This document shows, piece after piece, positions 1-7,743 of a stretch of DNA of 8,050 nt. Source of the stretch: Chlamydiota bacterium (GTDB lineage Bacteria > Chlamydiota > Chlamydiia > Chlamydiales > SM23-39). Each line of letters starts with the position of its first letter. Position 1 is the first letter of the stretch. Below the pieces are notes generated by a model. The model saw only the letters and a program-made list of their open reading frames with translations, searched no databases and had not been told where the DNA came from. Location of the stretch: assembly GCA_021772195.1 (NCBI GenBank), contig JAJFML010000057.1:1-8050 (forward strand). Direction: 5' to 3'. The translations under genes were made by a program, and so were the position numbers.

Positions 1-1190
1 CAACCCATATTCCATTTCATATCAAAACCCATTCCCCCATCACTGACCGGTCTAGAAACCATCGGCCATGCGGTAGATTCTTCTGCAATCATCAATACAT
101 TTGGAAACCTGCCGGTGATAGCGTTATTTAGATTTTTTATAAAGTCAACCGCTTCAAGATTTTCTTTGCCACCATTGGCATTGGGGACCCACTCTCCCTC
201 ATTTTTTCCATAATCTAAATAAAGCATTGAGGCTACAGCATCTACACGAATACCATCTGCATGAAATTTTTCAAGCCAGAAAAAGGCGCTGCTTATTAAA
301 AAACTCTGAACTTCATATCTGCTGTAGTTGAAGATGAGCGTACCCCACTCGGGGTGCTTAGACTTTCTCGGATCCTCATGCTCATAGAGATGTGTGCCAT
401 CAAAAAAAGAGAGTCCATGTTCATCTGCTGGAAAGTGAGCCGGTACCCAATCGAGAATGATGCCAATATCATTTTGGTGCATTAGATCAATCAGATACAT
501 AAATTCTTGAGGCTTACCAAAGCGTCTAGATGGTGCGAAGTAACCAACTGATTGATATCCCCAAGATCCATAAAAGGGATGTTCCATTAATGGAAGAAAC
601 TCCACATGAGTATAGCCCATATCTTTTACATAATCGATAAGGTCTTGCGCGACCTCATGATAATTCATAAATCGGTTATTTCCATTAGTGCTTTTTTTCC
701 AAGAGCCTAAATGAACCTCATAGACAGAAATAGGTTTGTTTATAGCGTTTTTTTGAGAGGCATTATCCATCCAATTTTTATCGTTCCACTGATAGTTCAG
801 ATCACTGACAACAGAAGCTGTATAGGGGGGATGTTCATTGAAAAAACCAAAGGGATCGGCTTTATCTACCTTATAATCATTAAATTGAGAGACAATATGA
901 TATTTGTAGGCTACCTGATCGCCTATGCCAGGGATGAATCCTTCCCATATTCCCGATCCATCTTTCCGGACAGAAAGGGGAGATACTTCGATATTCCACT
1001 CATTGAAATCTCCGATAACAGAAACACTCTTTGCATTAGGCGCCCAGACAGCAAAATAGGTGCCATGCTCTTGCTCTACTTCCATAGAATGAGCACCTAG
1101 CTTCTCATAGAGAGTATAGTGCCGCCCCTCCTTGAAAAGGTGGATGTCTAAATCAGTAAAAAGTGTGGGTCCAATAACTACCTTGCTCAT
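1..1190 (-). CDS. glgB: 1,4-alpha-glucan branching enzyme, copy A (3' part beyond window)
   Basis: GlgB cuts an alpha-1,4-glucan chain and rejoins it by an alpha-1,6 bond, making the branches of glycogen in the cytoplasm. The minus strand is open without a break from ATG at 1190 to base 1: 396 codons plus two bases, with no frameshift. A CBM48 domain lies at about residues 25-125 (YFAVWAPNAKSVSVIGDFN), followed by the GH13 barrel from about 155. GH13 region I reads DWVPAHFPADEHGL. The nucleophile Asp is D317 in DGIRVDAVASMLY and the acid/base Glu is E370 in MIAEEST, 53 residues apart as in E. coli GlgB. The third catalytic Asp (SHDE motif) would lie outside the window. The N1 domain of the long E. 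coli-type enzyme is absent. It is about 60% identical by eye to the divergent copy at 1283-3157. Family certain; that it is intact beyond the edge is assumed. Confidence 0.95.
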   Translation of the reverse strand, partial: MSKVVIGPTLFTDLDIHLFKEGRHYTLYEKLGAHSMEVEQEHGTYFAVWAPNAKSVSVIGDFNEWNIEVSPLSVRKDGSGIWEGFIPGIGDQVAYKYHIVSQFNDYKVDKADPFGFFNEHPPYTASVVSDLNYQWNDKNWMDNASQKNAINKPISVYEVHLGSWKKSTNGNNRFMNYHEVAQDLIDYVKDMGYTHVEFLPLMEHPFYGSWGYQSVGYFAPSRRFGKPQEFMYLIDLMHQNDIGIILDWVPAHFPADEHGLSFFDGTHLYEHEDPRKSKHPEWGTLIFNYSRYEVQSFLISSAFFWLEKFHADGIRVDAVASMLYLDYGKNEGEWVPNANGGKENLEAVDFIKNLNNAITGRFPNVLMIAEESTAWPMVSRPVSDGGMGFDMKWNMG

Positions 1191-1198
1191 TATTTTGC

Positions 1199-1227
1199 AT
1201 TCTTAGAAAGATGGTATGAATTGTCAA
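1199..1227 (-). promoter_or_regulatory. Predicted promoter of glgB copy A
   Basis: On the minus strand a perfect -35 box TTGACA (1227-1222) is followed after 17 nt by AAGAAT (1204-1199), a 4-of-6 match to the -10 consensus. The start codon begins 8 nt further on, so a transcript from this promoter would have almost no leader. AAGAA could instead be a weak ribosome binding site. Support comes from the identical arrangement in front of the divergent paralog: the boxes are conserved and the spacer between them is not. Confidence 0.5.
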
Positions 1228-1252
1228 GGCAATTCCAGTCTTTCCTTGACAA
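1221..1252. repeat. Inverted repeat joining the two glgB -35 boxes
   Basis: Arms TTGTCAAGG (1221-1229) and CCTTGACAA (1244-1252) are perfect 9-bp inverted copies separated by 14 bp. The axis, 1236.5, is exactly midway between the two start codons. Each arm contains the -35 box of one of the divergent promoters. It may simply be two facing copies of one promoter, or a symmetric site where a dimeric regulator could control both genes. The sequence alone does not decide. Confidence 0.6.
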
Positions 1253-1274
1253 ATCCATTAGGTTTTTGAAGAAT
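1246..1274 (+). promoter_or_regulatory. Predicted promoter of glgB copy B
   Basis: TTGACA (1246-1251), a 17-nt spacer and AAGAAT (1269-1274) stand 8 nt before the ATG at 1283. This mirrors the minus-strand promoter base for base in spacing. The conserved blocks are CCTTGACAA and AAGAATGC, while most of the spacer has diverged. No strong Shine-Dalgarno sequence is present; AAGAA may serve as a weak one, or the message may be nearly leaderless. Confidence 0.5.
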
Positions 1275-1282
1275 GCGGTGCT

Positions 1283-3157
1283 ATGGAACATGTTATCTAT
1301 GGTTCGTCAAAATTTAGCGTGCAAGAGATTTGTTGTTTTCAAAGAGGTGAGCATTTTTCACTCTATGAAAAGCTAGGTAGTACTCCTGAAGAAGGGGGAG
1401 TCTATTTTGCTGTTTGGGCGCCGAGTGCCAGGAACGTCTCTGTTATTGGAGAATTTAATGGTTGGAACGAGAAAAGTCACTTTTTGAGAAAGGGTGACTC
1501 GGGGATTTTTGAAGGGCTTATTCCTGATGCTAAGATAGGAGATGTCTATCATTATTGTGTCGATGGCGTGAAAAAGGCAGATCCTTTTGCTCACAAGAAT
1601 CAAGAGCCTCCACTTACTGGTTCCATTGTGACTAGTTTAGATTTTAGTTGGAATGATGATGAGTGGATAAAGAGCTATCCGAGGAAAAATGCCTTGATAG
1701 CTCCCATGTCGATTTATGAAGTTCATTTGGGCTCTTGGAAAAGAGAGGAGAGAGGCTTTTTTGGTTATAAGGAGTTAGCTGCTGATCTGCTCGCCTATGT
1801 GCTTGAGATGGGATTTACCCACGTGGAGTTTTTGCCGGTGATGGAACACCCCTTTTACGGTTCTTGGGGCTACCAGTCTTTGGGTTTTTTTGCACCGTCC
1901 AGAAGGTTTGGAGGACCGAGTGATTTTATGTATCTGATCGATCAGCTCCACCAAAACGGCATCGGTGTCATCTTTGATTGGGTGCCGGGACACTTTCCTG
2001 CAGATGAGCACGGGCTTGCCAAATTCGATGGGTCTCCTCTTTTTGAATATGCAGATAGAGAGATGGCTCTGCATCCTGATTGGGGAAGTTTAATTTTTGA
2101 TTATGGAAAGGGCGAGGTGCGAAGCTTTTTGATTAGCAGCGTCTGCTTTTGGTTGAAGAAGTATCATGTGGATGGAATTAGGGTAGATGCAGTAGCGTCT
2201 ATGCTCTATCTCGATTTTTCAAGAAAGGCCGGGCAGTGGAAGCCAAATATATTGGGTGGAAGAGAGAATTTAGAGGCGGTAGAATTTGTCAAAAAGATGA
2301 ACCAGATTGTGGCAAAGAATTTCCCTGATGTGCAGATGATTGCAGAGGAGTCAACCGATTGGGAAGGTGTTTCAAGACCGGTAGAGAAAGGCGGACTTGG
2401 GTTTACCATGAAGTGGAACCTCGGTTGGATGCACGATACGCTGAATTATATGGCAGAAGAGCCGTTGAATAGAAAAGAGCACCACCAAAAGCTCATTTTT
2501 TCTAAACACTATCTGCATAAAGAGAATTATATGCTTTGCTTCTCTCATGATGAAGTAGTTTATGAGAAAGGGTCGCTGATTGAAAAGATGCCAGGGAATG
2601 ACGCACAAAAGTTTGCCAATTTAAGGCTGCTCTATGGGTATCTTTTTACGCACTCAGGGAAGAAGTTGCTTTTCATGGGGCAAGAGTTTGCTCAGAGAGC
2701 CGAATGGAACCACGAGAGCGGTTTGGACTGGCACCTTTTGGAAGATCCTCAACATAGCGGAGTTAAAGAATGGGTGAAGGCTATTAATCTTCTCTATCGA
2801 AACGAACCTGCTCTTTATAAGTGGGATTATGTAGAGGGAGGTTTTGAATGGATTGATTATGCCGATTTTGAAATGAGTGTGCTTGGTCTTTTAAGGAGTT
2901 GTGGTGAAGAAGATCCAAAAATTCTATCTATCTGTAATTTTTCAGCAGATCATAAGGTAGAATATCGCTTAGGCGTCCCTAATTTGAGCAGTTGGGAAGA
3001 GGTGTTGAATAGCAACCATGAGAACTATGGAGGAATAGGCTCAGAAAAATATTCAAATCTTGTACCAGAAGAGATTCCCTTGCACGGTATGCCCTATTCG
3101 GTTCTATTGGAGGTTCCACCGCTCACTTCGATTATCTTTCGGGAGATCAAATTGTAA
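1283..3157 (+). CDS. glgB: 1,4-alpha-glucan branching enzyme, copy B (complete, 624 aa)
   Basis: This is a complete GH13 branching enzyme that makes the alpha-1,6 branch points of glycogen. A CBM48 domain spans about residues 25-115 (YFAVWAPSARNVSVIGEFN). The catalytic barrel covers about 140-500, and a C-terminal all-beta domain about 525-622. Catalytic residues are visible: nucleophile D302 (DGIRVDAVASML), acid/base E355 (MIAEEST) and transition-state Asp D423 (SHDEVV). Their spacing of 53 and 121 residues equals that recalled for E. coli GlgB (D405, E458, D526). At 624 residues it is about 100 shorter than E. coli GlgB because the N1 domain is missing, so this is the short form. The ATG at 1283 is the first start in the open frame and lines up with the start of copy A. 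All visible key residues are present, so it is probably active. No glgA, glgC or glgP is in view. Confidence 0.96.
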   Translation: MEHVIYGSSKFSVQEICCFQRGEHFSLYEKLGSTPEEGGVYFAVWAPSARNVSVIGEFNGWNEKSHFLRKGDSGIFEGLIPDAKIGDVYHYCVDGVKKADPFAHKNQEPPLTGSIVTSLDFSWNDDEWIKSYPRKNALIAPMSIYEVHLGSWKREERGFFGYKELAADLLAYVLEMGFTHVEFLPVMEHPFYGSWGYQSLGFFAPSRRFGGPSDFMYLIDQLHQNGIGVIFDWVPGHFPADEHGLAKFDGSPLFEYADREMALHPDWGSLIFDYGKGEVRSFLISSVCFWLKKYHVDGIRVDAVASMLYLDFSRKAGQWKPNILGGRENLEAVEFVKKMNQIVAKNFPDVQMIAEESTDWEGVSRPVEKGGLGFTMKWNLGWMHDTLNYMAEEPLNRKEHHQKLIFSKHYLHKENYMLCFSHDEVVYEKGSLIEKMPGNDAQKFANLRLLYGYLFTHSGKKLLFMGQEFAQRAEWNHESGLDWHLLEDPQHSGVKEWVKAINLLYRNEPALYKWDYVEGGFEWIDYADFEMSVLGLLRSCGEEDPKILSICNFSADHKVEYRLGVPNLSSWEEVLNSNHENYGGIGSEKYSNLVPEEIPLHGMPYSVLLEVPPLTSIIFREIKL

Positions 3158-3267
3158 AAGAGTGCGATGCCTCTCGTTTATAGGTAATTAAGCAGAATCT
3201 GAACTTGGTATGGATTTTGAAGGTGTGTTGAGAAATCCTCTTGATCTTAACTATTTTTTATGTGTAT

Positions 3268-3297
3268 TTGAAGATTATGTATATCTTTGGATATATT
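3268..3297 (+). promoter_or_regulatory. Possible promoter for ackA-xfp
   Basis: TTGAAG (3268-3273) and TATATT (3292-3297) with an 18-bp spacer match the sigma-70 boxes at 4 and 5 of 6 positions. Such pairs arise often by chance in AT-rich DNA. If real, it would leave a leader of about 180 nt before ackA that includes the hairpin at 3308-3329. Confidence 0.25.
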
Positions 3298-3307
3298 GCG
3301 GAATTCA

Positions 3308-3329
3308 TCCGAATCTCAAAAGATTTGGA
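3308..3329. other. Small hairpin in the glgB-ackA gap
   Basis: A 9-bp stem (3308-3316 with 3321-3329, one G-U pair) closes a 4-nt loop. No run of T follows it, so it is a poor intrinsic terminator on the plus strand. It could be a weak glgB terminator, an RNA structure in the ackA leader, or chance. Confidence 0.3.
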
Positions 3330-3483
3330 ATTTCTAGGTGCTATATATACAGATTGAGACTGCACAAGTTTTTTGCTTTCGCCCTTTAGATTTATTAGCA
3401 AAAAAATCAAACGATTGAAATGATTTCTCAGTTTAGATGTCTGAGATTAATTTTCGTATTACACAAAGAAGAAAGAATTGTCG

Positions 3484-4698
3484 ATGAGTTCATTTAAACC
3501 ATACATTTTGACGATCAATGGAGGCTCTTCGAGCATAAAGTTCTCTCTGTTTGAGATGGCAAATTCGCTCAGACGACTTCTGGAGGGAGAGATTGAGAAA
3601 ATTGGGGCGTTGCAATCCAATTTACTTGTAAAAGGAATAGAACAATCAGATAACTTCTCGAGGACGGTATCTATACCTGATAATACGGCGGCTGTAGGGG
3701 TGTTGATGGATTGGATTGAAAAGCGCTTTGGACAGGATTCATTGACTGCAGTTGGACACCGTATAGTGCATGGTGGGTCTAAGTATAGTAAAGCTCAGAT
3801 CATCACGGAAGAAATGGTTAAGGAGCTAGAGAAGCTGGGTCCATTTGATCCTGATCATCTTCCAGGGGAGATTCTGCTCATTAAGACATTTCACCATCGA
3901 TATCCGGACGTGGCACAAGTGGCGTGTTTTGACACTTTTTTTCACAATGATATGCCTCGAGTGGCTAAAATAATTCCTATCCCAAGAAGCTATGAGCTGA
4001 AGGGAGTTCGAAGGTATGGATTTCACGGGTTATCGTGTCAGTATCTAATGGAAGAAATGGTCCAGCTGGTTGGATCGGATGCGGCACAAGGCAAAATTAT
4101 TCTTGCCCATCTAGGTAATGGTGCAAGCGTGACAGCTGTTCATAAGGGAAAATCTGTAGATACTAGTATGGGGTTTACTCCATCAGCAGGAGTGCCAATG
4201 AGCACTCGGTCAGGAGATTTGGATCCTGGGCTGGTTTGGTATCTTGCGTCTACTGAAGGATTCAATGCAAAACGTTTCAATAAAATGGTCAATTCAGAGT
4301 CAGGACTGCTCGGAATTTCGGAGACGAGTTCTGATATGCATGAATTGCTTAGCATTGAAACACAAGATCATCGAGCGGCTGAAGCTATCTCACTATTTTG
4401 CTATCAGGTTAAAAAATGGATTGGTGCATATATAGCAGTCTTAGGGGGGCTAGATACGTTGGTGTTTACTGGAGGTATTGGAGAAAATGAGCCAACGATT
4501 CGAGCTCGGATATGCGATGGTTTAACATCTCTTGGAATACAGCTCGAAGAAAAAGTAAATACGGCTAATGAAGGGGTGATTTCTCTCGCTACAAGTCAGG
4601 TTACAGTTCGCGTTATTCAGACAGATGAGGAATCTGTAATAGCTAAAGAAGTTTGTCATGTTCTAGGCTTAAAGAAATTGGAGAAGGATATTGAATAA
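3484..4698 (+). CDS. ackA: Acetate kinase (404 aa)
   Basis: AckA interconverts acetyl phosphate + ADP and acetate + ATP in the cytoplasm. The N-terminal phosphate loop reads [11 protein letters not shown]. Residues equivalent to the Methanosarcina enzyme's active site can be placed: N12, R93 (GHRIVHGG), H125 (DPDHLPGE), D150 (FDTFFH), H181 (YGFHG), N212 (HLGNGAS), R242 ([10 protein letters not shown]) and E382 (TDEES). The adenosine-binding motif FTGGIGEN is also present. Length is typical (about 400). I prefer ATG at 3484, because GAAAG (3471-3475) lies 8 nt upstream; a TTG at 3478 would add two residues. The stop overlaps the phosphoketolase start, so the two are co-translated and AckA's substrate is the phosphoketolase product. 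The sequence around H125 and R242 differs from the classic APLHNPPN and GTRCGDIDP forms, suggesting a distinct AckA branch. Butyrate or propionate kinase is unlikely given the neighbour. Confidence 0.96.
   Translation: MSSFKPYILTINGGSSSIKFSLFEMANSLRRLLEGEIEKIGALQSNLLVKGIEQSDNFSRTVSIPDNTAAVGVLMDWIEKRFGQDSLTAVGHRIVHGGSKYSKAQIITEEMVKELEKLGPFDPDHLPGEILLIKTFHHRYPDVAQVACFDTFFHNDMPRVAKIIPIPRSYELKGVRRYGFHGLSCQYLMEEMVQLVGSDAAQGKIILAHLGNGASVTAVHKGKSVDTSMGFTPSAGVPMSTRSGDLDPGLVWYLASTEGFNAKRFNKMVNSESGLLGISETSSDMHELLSIETQDHRAAEAISLFCYQVKKWIGAYIAVLGGLDTLVFTGGIGENEPTIRARICDGLTSLGIQLEEKVNTANEGVISLATSQVTVRVIQTDEESVIAKEVCHVLGLKKLEKDIE
4684..4698 (+). promoter_or_regulatory. Overlap and ribosome binding site coupling ackA to xfp
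   Basis: The end of ackA supplies AAGGA (4684-4688) just before the TTG start of xfp at 4691, and the ackA stop TAA lies at 4696-4698. The 2-nt gap from AAGGA to TTG is shorter than usual. Together with the TTG start this suggests that xfp translation relies on ribosomes arriving from ackA. The only nearby alternative in frame is another TTG at 4718; the first ATG in frame is about 77 codons in and would remove conserved sequence. Confidence 0.55.
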
Positions 4699-7054
4699 AA
4701 AATTAATTTCGACAGATTTGTTAAACAAGATAGACGCTTACTGGAGGGCAACTAACTATCTTTCAGTTGGGCAGATTTATCTCTACGATAATCCCCTCTT
4801 AAAGAGACCTCTAGAATTATCTCATGTCAAGCCTCATTTAGTCGGACATTGGGGGACAACACCTGGTCAAAACTTTATCTACGTGCATTTGAATAGGGTT
4901 ATCAAAAAGTATGACTTAAATATGTTCTACATTTCGGGACCGGGACATGGCGGCCCTGCACTAGTTGCCAATACTTATCTCGAGGGTTCTTATAGTGAGA
5001 TTTACCCTAATATCAGTCAGGATGAGGAGGGGATGAAAAAGCTTTTTAAGCAATTCTCCTTTCCAGGCGGGATTTCAAGTCATGTTGCTCCTTCGACTCC
5101 AGGATCAATTCACGAGGGAGGAGAGCTGGGGTATTCTCTTAGCCATGCTTTTGGAGCTGTTTTTGATAACCCAAACCTAGTAGTTGCTTGCATTATAGGT
5201 GATGGTGAAGCAGAAACAGGTCCTTTAGCAACTGCTTGGCATTCTAACAAATTTCTAAATCCAATTACAGATGGGGCGGTTTTGCCAATTCTGCATCTCA
5301 ATGGCTATAAAATCAGCAACCCAACAGTTTTGGCTCGTATTGAACATGAGGAATTAGAACAGTTCTTGCGTGGTTGTGGTTGGGATCCATACTTTGTGGA
5401 AGGAGATGAACCAGAAGATATGCATCTGCTTATGGCCAACACTTTGGAAAAGACGATCGAGATTATTCAGCAAATTCAGAGCAATGCACGTAGCAAAAAC
5501 GATACCACCAGACCCCGTTTTCCAATGATTGTTCTTAAGTCTCCCAAAGGCTGGACATGCCCGAAGGTCGTAAATGGATTGCAAGTAGAGGGTACGTTTC
5601 GAGCGCATCAAGTGCCAATTTTAGTGAATTCCGATCAACCTGAAAATCTTAAATTGCTTGAAACTTGGATGAAAAGTTACAAGCCAGAAGAGCTTTTTGA
5701 TGATAGTGGGCGGCTTATATCTGAACTAGCTGAACTAGCTCCTCAGGGTGATCGGAGGATGGGGGCTAATTCTCATACAAATGGTGGCGCATTGTTAACA
5801 GATCTTTCCATGCCCGATTTTCGCGCCTATGCTGTAAATGTACCCTCACCTGGTTCAGTGAAAGGCCAGGATACGCTTATCCTTGGTGAATTTTTACGGG
5901 ACGTGGTCAAGTTGAATCAGGATCAAAATAATTTCCGAATCTTTGGTCCCGATGAAACTCTTTCAAATCTTTTGGGTGCTGTCTTTGAAGAGACCAACCG
6001 TCAATGGGATGCTAGAATAGTAAAGGAGGATGAATACCTTGCCAATGGTGGACGTGTAGTAGACTCGATGCTCAGCGAACATCAGTGCCAAGGCTGGCTG
6101 GAAGGTTATCTTCTTACAGGACGCCATGGGTTATTTAACTGTTATGAGGCTTTTATTCATATTATTGATTCGATGTTTAATCAGCATGCCAAATGGTTGA
6201 AGGTTACATTAGAACTGCCTTGGAGGAGGAAAATAGCATCATTAAACTATCTACTTGCCTCTCACGTTTGGCAGCAGGATCACAATGGCTTCACTCACCA
6301 AGATCCTGGATTTTTAGACCACGTAGTCAACAAAAAGGCTGATATCGTGCGTATTTATCTTCCTCCTGATGCCAACTGCCTATTGTCGGTTGCTGATCAT
6401 TGTTTGCGTAGCCGGCACTACGTGAACGTCATCGTTGCAGGAAAACACCCGTTGCCCCAGTGGCTAAATATGGATGAGGCTTTTGTACATTGTACAGAAG
6501 GAATTGGTATCTGGCGATGGGCTAGCAATGACGGAGATGAAGAGCCGGATATGGTATTGGCCTGTTGTGGAGATGTTCCTACTTTGGAAGTCTTAGCTGC
6601 TGTTTCTATTTTGCGCAAGGAGATCCCCGATTTGAAGATTCGGGTGATCAATGTTGTTGATTTAATGAAGCTGCAGTCTAAAAGTGAGCATCCCCACGGA
6701 CTGAGCGACATGGATTATGATTCTCTTTTTACCAAAGACAAGGAGATTGTCTTTGCTTTTCATGGATACCCCTCACTAATTCATCGATTGACCTACCGAC
6801 GAACTAACCGCAACTTGCATGTTCGAGGGTATAAGGAAGAGGGTACTGTTACAACAGCTTTTGATATGAGGGTACAAAATGACCTCGACAGGTTCCATCT
6901 TGTACAAGATGTTATCGATCGATTGCCAAAGTTGGGTGCCAAGGGGGTATATCTAAAGCAAATGGTTCAAGCTAAGCTCATCGAACATAAAGAATACATT
7001 GATACGTATGGTCAAGACATGCCGGAGATTCAAAATTGGAAGTGGGAGGGATAA
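4691..7054 (+). CDS. xfp: Xylulose-5-P/fructose-6-P phosphoketolase (787 aa)
   Basis: This thiamine-diphosphate enzyme uses phosphate to split xylulose-5-P into acetyl phosphate and glyceraldehyde-3-P; many members also split fructose-6-P into acetyl phosphate and erythrose-4-P. The protein is collinear with the family from [20 protein letters not shown] to the end MPEIQNWKW, a typical length. Cofactor binding shows as GDGEAETG (170-177) and N204 in LHLNGYKI. Residues matching those known in bifidobacterial enzymes are present: H53 (GHWGTTPG), H86 (GPGHGGPA), H131 (SHVAP), H306 (FRAHQVP), E463 (LSEHQCQGW) and H536 (THQDPGF). Domains are roughly the N-terminal ThDP half (10-375), the middle domain (380-590) and the C-terminal domain (590-787). 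The start is TTG, overlapping ackA by 8 bp. Substrate preference cannot be read from sequence. Acetyl phosphate should pass straight to AckA. Confidence 0.97.
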   Translation: MNKKLISTDLLNKIDAYWRATNYLSVGQIYLYDNPLLKRPLELSHVKPHLVGHWGTTPGQNFIYVHLNRVIKKYDLNMFYISGPGHGGPALVANTYLEGSYSEIYPNISQDEEGMKKLFKQFSFPGGISSHVAPSTPGSIHEGGELGYSLSHAFGAVFDNPNLVVACIIGDGEAETGPLATAWHSNKFLNPITDGAVLPILHLNGYKISNPTVLARIEHEELEQFLRGCGWDPYFVEGDEPEDMHLLMANTLEKTIEIIQQIQSNARSKNDTTRPRFPMIVLKSPKGWTCPKVVNGLQVEGTFRAHQVPILVNSDQPENLKLLETWMKSYKPEELFDDSGRLISELAELAPQGDRRMGANSHTNGGALLTDLSMPDFRAYAVNVPSPGSVKGQDTLILGEFLRDVVKLNQDQNNFRIFGPDETLSNLLGAVFEETNRQWDARIVKEDEYLANGGRVVDSMLSEHQCQGWLEGYLLTGRHGLFNCYEAFIHIIDSMFNQHAKWLKVTLELPWRRKIASLNYLLASHVWQQDHNGFTHQDPGFLDHVVNKKADIVRIYLPPDANCLLSVADHCLRSRHYVNVIVAGKHPLPQWLNMDEAFVHCTEGIGIWRWASNDGDEEPDMVLACCGDVPTLEVLAAVSILRKEIPDLKIRVINVVDLMKLQSKSEHPHGLSDMDYDSLFTKDKEIVFAFHGYPSLIHRLTYRRTNRNLHVRGYKEEGTVTTAFDMRVQNDLDRFHLVQDVIDRLPKLGAKGVYLKQMVQAKLIEHKEYIDTYGQDMPEIQNWKWEG

Positions 7055-7061
7055 CACCTAG

Positions 7062-7480
7062 ATGGCACTAAGATTGATTGAGATGATATTGAAAGAGAAA
7101 GATGGCGAAGAGATTCGTGAGCTTCTCAAGGAACAAAAAATACTTGAATATAGAAAAGTTCATTTACAACTGGCGTATCAGGAGCGTTGATTGGGGTGAT
7201 GGTAGCGGTTGCATTATTACCCCCGCTTGTGGTTTTTGGAATGCTATTGGGAAGTGGGCAGTTTGCGCTTGCTTTAGGTGCACTGTCTCTGTTTCTGACG
7301 AATGTGATTTGCATCAACTTATCTGGCGTAGCAACCTTTCTGGTGCAGGGGATAAGTCCGCTTACGTGGTGGGAAAAAGATCATGCAAAAATAGCCTCAT
7401 ACATCGCCATTGGAATGTATGTATTTTTTTTGGCAACATTGGTCTTTTTTCTCATGTTATTGAAAAAAAATTGGATATGA
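7062..7480 (+). pseudogene. DUF389 membrane protein remnant, internally deleted and frameshifted
   Basis: DUF389 proteins are integral membrane proteins of unknown function, usually over 300 residues. The ATG at 7062, 7 nt after the xfp stop with GGAGG at 7045-7049, opens a frame beginning MALRLIEMILKEKDGEEIRE. This resembles the family's N-terminal domain but stops at TGA 7188-7190 after 42 codons. From about 7166 a different frame carries the conserved C-terminal part, TTGVSGALIGVMVAVALLPP, then FLTNVICINLSGVATF and WWEKDHAK. It has about three membrane segments and ends at 7480. The middle, by family length at least 150-200 residues, is absent, and the two parts are out of frame near 7150-7165. 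A TTG at 7187 overlapping the TGA could in principle start a 97-residue fragment, but a dead gene is likelier. Its position suggests it was once the third gene of the ackA-xfp operon. Confidence 0.8.
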
Positions 7481-7482
7481 GG

Positions 7483-7651
7483 CTTGAGGAAGCTCTGATC
7501 AACTCATGCATTTCATCTTTCCATAAAATTTAACTAGAATCGATTTTTTGATCTCTCTTAACCGTCAAAGGTTTAGGTCGATCTCCAAAATCAATTTTAG
7601 TCAAATTTTATGGAGAGATGAAACTTATGAGTTGTTCAGTGCCTCCTAAAG
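7483..7651. repeat. Long imperfect palindrome (foldback repeat)
   Basis: The left arm (7483-7563) pairs with the right arm (7570-7651) around a 6-nt tip (7564-7569). By hand pairing, about 67 of 81 positions match, counting a few G-U pairs, with a one-base bulge. The best block is CCATAAAATTT (7521-7531) against its perfect complement at 7603-7613, and CAACTCAT-like ends (7500-7507) match 7627-7634. The arms are much longer than those of a normal terminator. It begins 3 bp after the DUF389 stop and runs into the 3' end of the minus-strand DUF3309 gene. It could be a miniature mobile or palindromic repeat element, a local inverted duplication, or a bidirectional terminator/structured RNA between converging genes. 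It carries no open frame of note and no clear target-site duplication. Confidence 0.85.
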
Positions 7652-7743
7652 GGAGCATATCCCCAACTGCGATTGTAGTTCCATCTTGGTATTGCCCCAA
7701 TTAATAATAGAACTAAAACGATAATTAAGACTGTTTCAAGCAT
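7636..7743 (-). CDS. Small DUF3309-like membrane protein, shortened (35 aa)
   Basis: A minus-strand frame from ATG 7743 encodes one hydrophobic helix (about residues 4-18, TVLIIVLVLLLIGAIP) followed by RWNYNRSWGYAP. This matches the start of DUF3309 proteins, short (about 50 residues) bacterial membrane peptides of unknown function with a helix, a W-x(n)-SRSWGY-P-GG turn and a second helix. AAAGG stands 5 nt before the ATG. After residue 31 the frame ends FRRH-stop and the second helix is missing. Reading one base out of phase after the Pro gives LGG, close to the family's SGG, then unrelated sequence, so a frameshift plus loss of the 3' half is likely. The break falls where the palindrome begins. 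Probably a recent pseudogene; a working one-helix peptide is possible. Confidence 0.65.
   Translation of the reverse strand: MLETVLIIVLVLLLIGAIPRWNYNRSWGYAPFRRH

Larger units (their letters stand above)
3158..3483. other. Non-coding gap between glgB and ackA
   Basis: About 325 bp separate the glgB stop from the ackA start, and I see no convincing gene. A 59-codon open frame (3210-3389, plus) has no ribosome binding site or recognisable motif. The gap holds the hairpin at 3308-3329 and a smaller one with 6-bp stem arms at 3426-3431 and 3441-3446. It probably contains the ackA-xfp promoter and a long 5' leader. A small RNA cannot be excluded. Confidence 0.5.

Noticed and set aside
711..1100. 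Plus-strand 129-codon open frame
   Set aside because: It lies antisense within glgB copy A, whose minus-strand frame shows clear family motifs throughout.
3210..3389. 59-codon plus-strand frame in the glgB-ackA gap
   Set aside because: No ribosome binding site, no recognisable motif, and a composition rich in Tyr, Phe and Leu as expected from AT-rich non-coding DNA.
3426..3446. Small inverted repeat TCTCAG/CTGAGA before ackA
   Set aside because: Only a 6-bp stem with a 9-nt loop; too weak to call a terminator or operator on its own.
7102..7533. 143-codon plus-strand open frame
   Set aside because: It is Cys/Ser/Trp-rich with no membrane pattern; the overlapping frame from 7166 carries the conserved DUF389 sequence, so this one is a shadow.
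7483..7651. Palindrome as an ordinary intrinsic terminator
   Set aside because: Arms of about 80 nt and mismatches throughout, with no T run after either arm, do not fit a standard terminator, though ending transcription may be a side effect.
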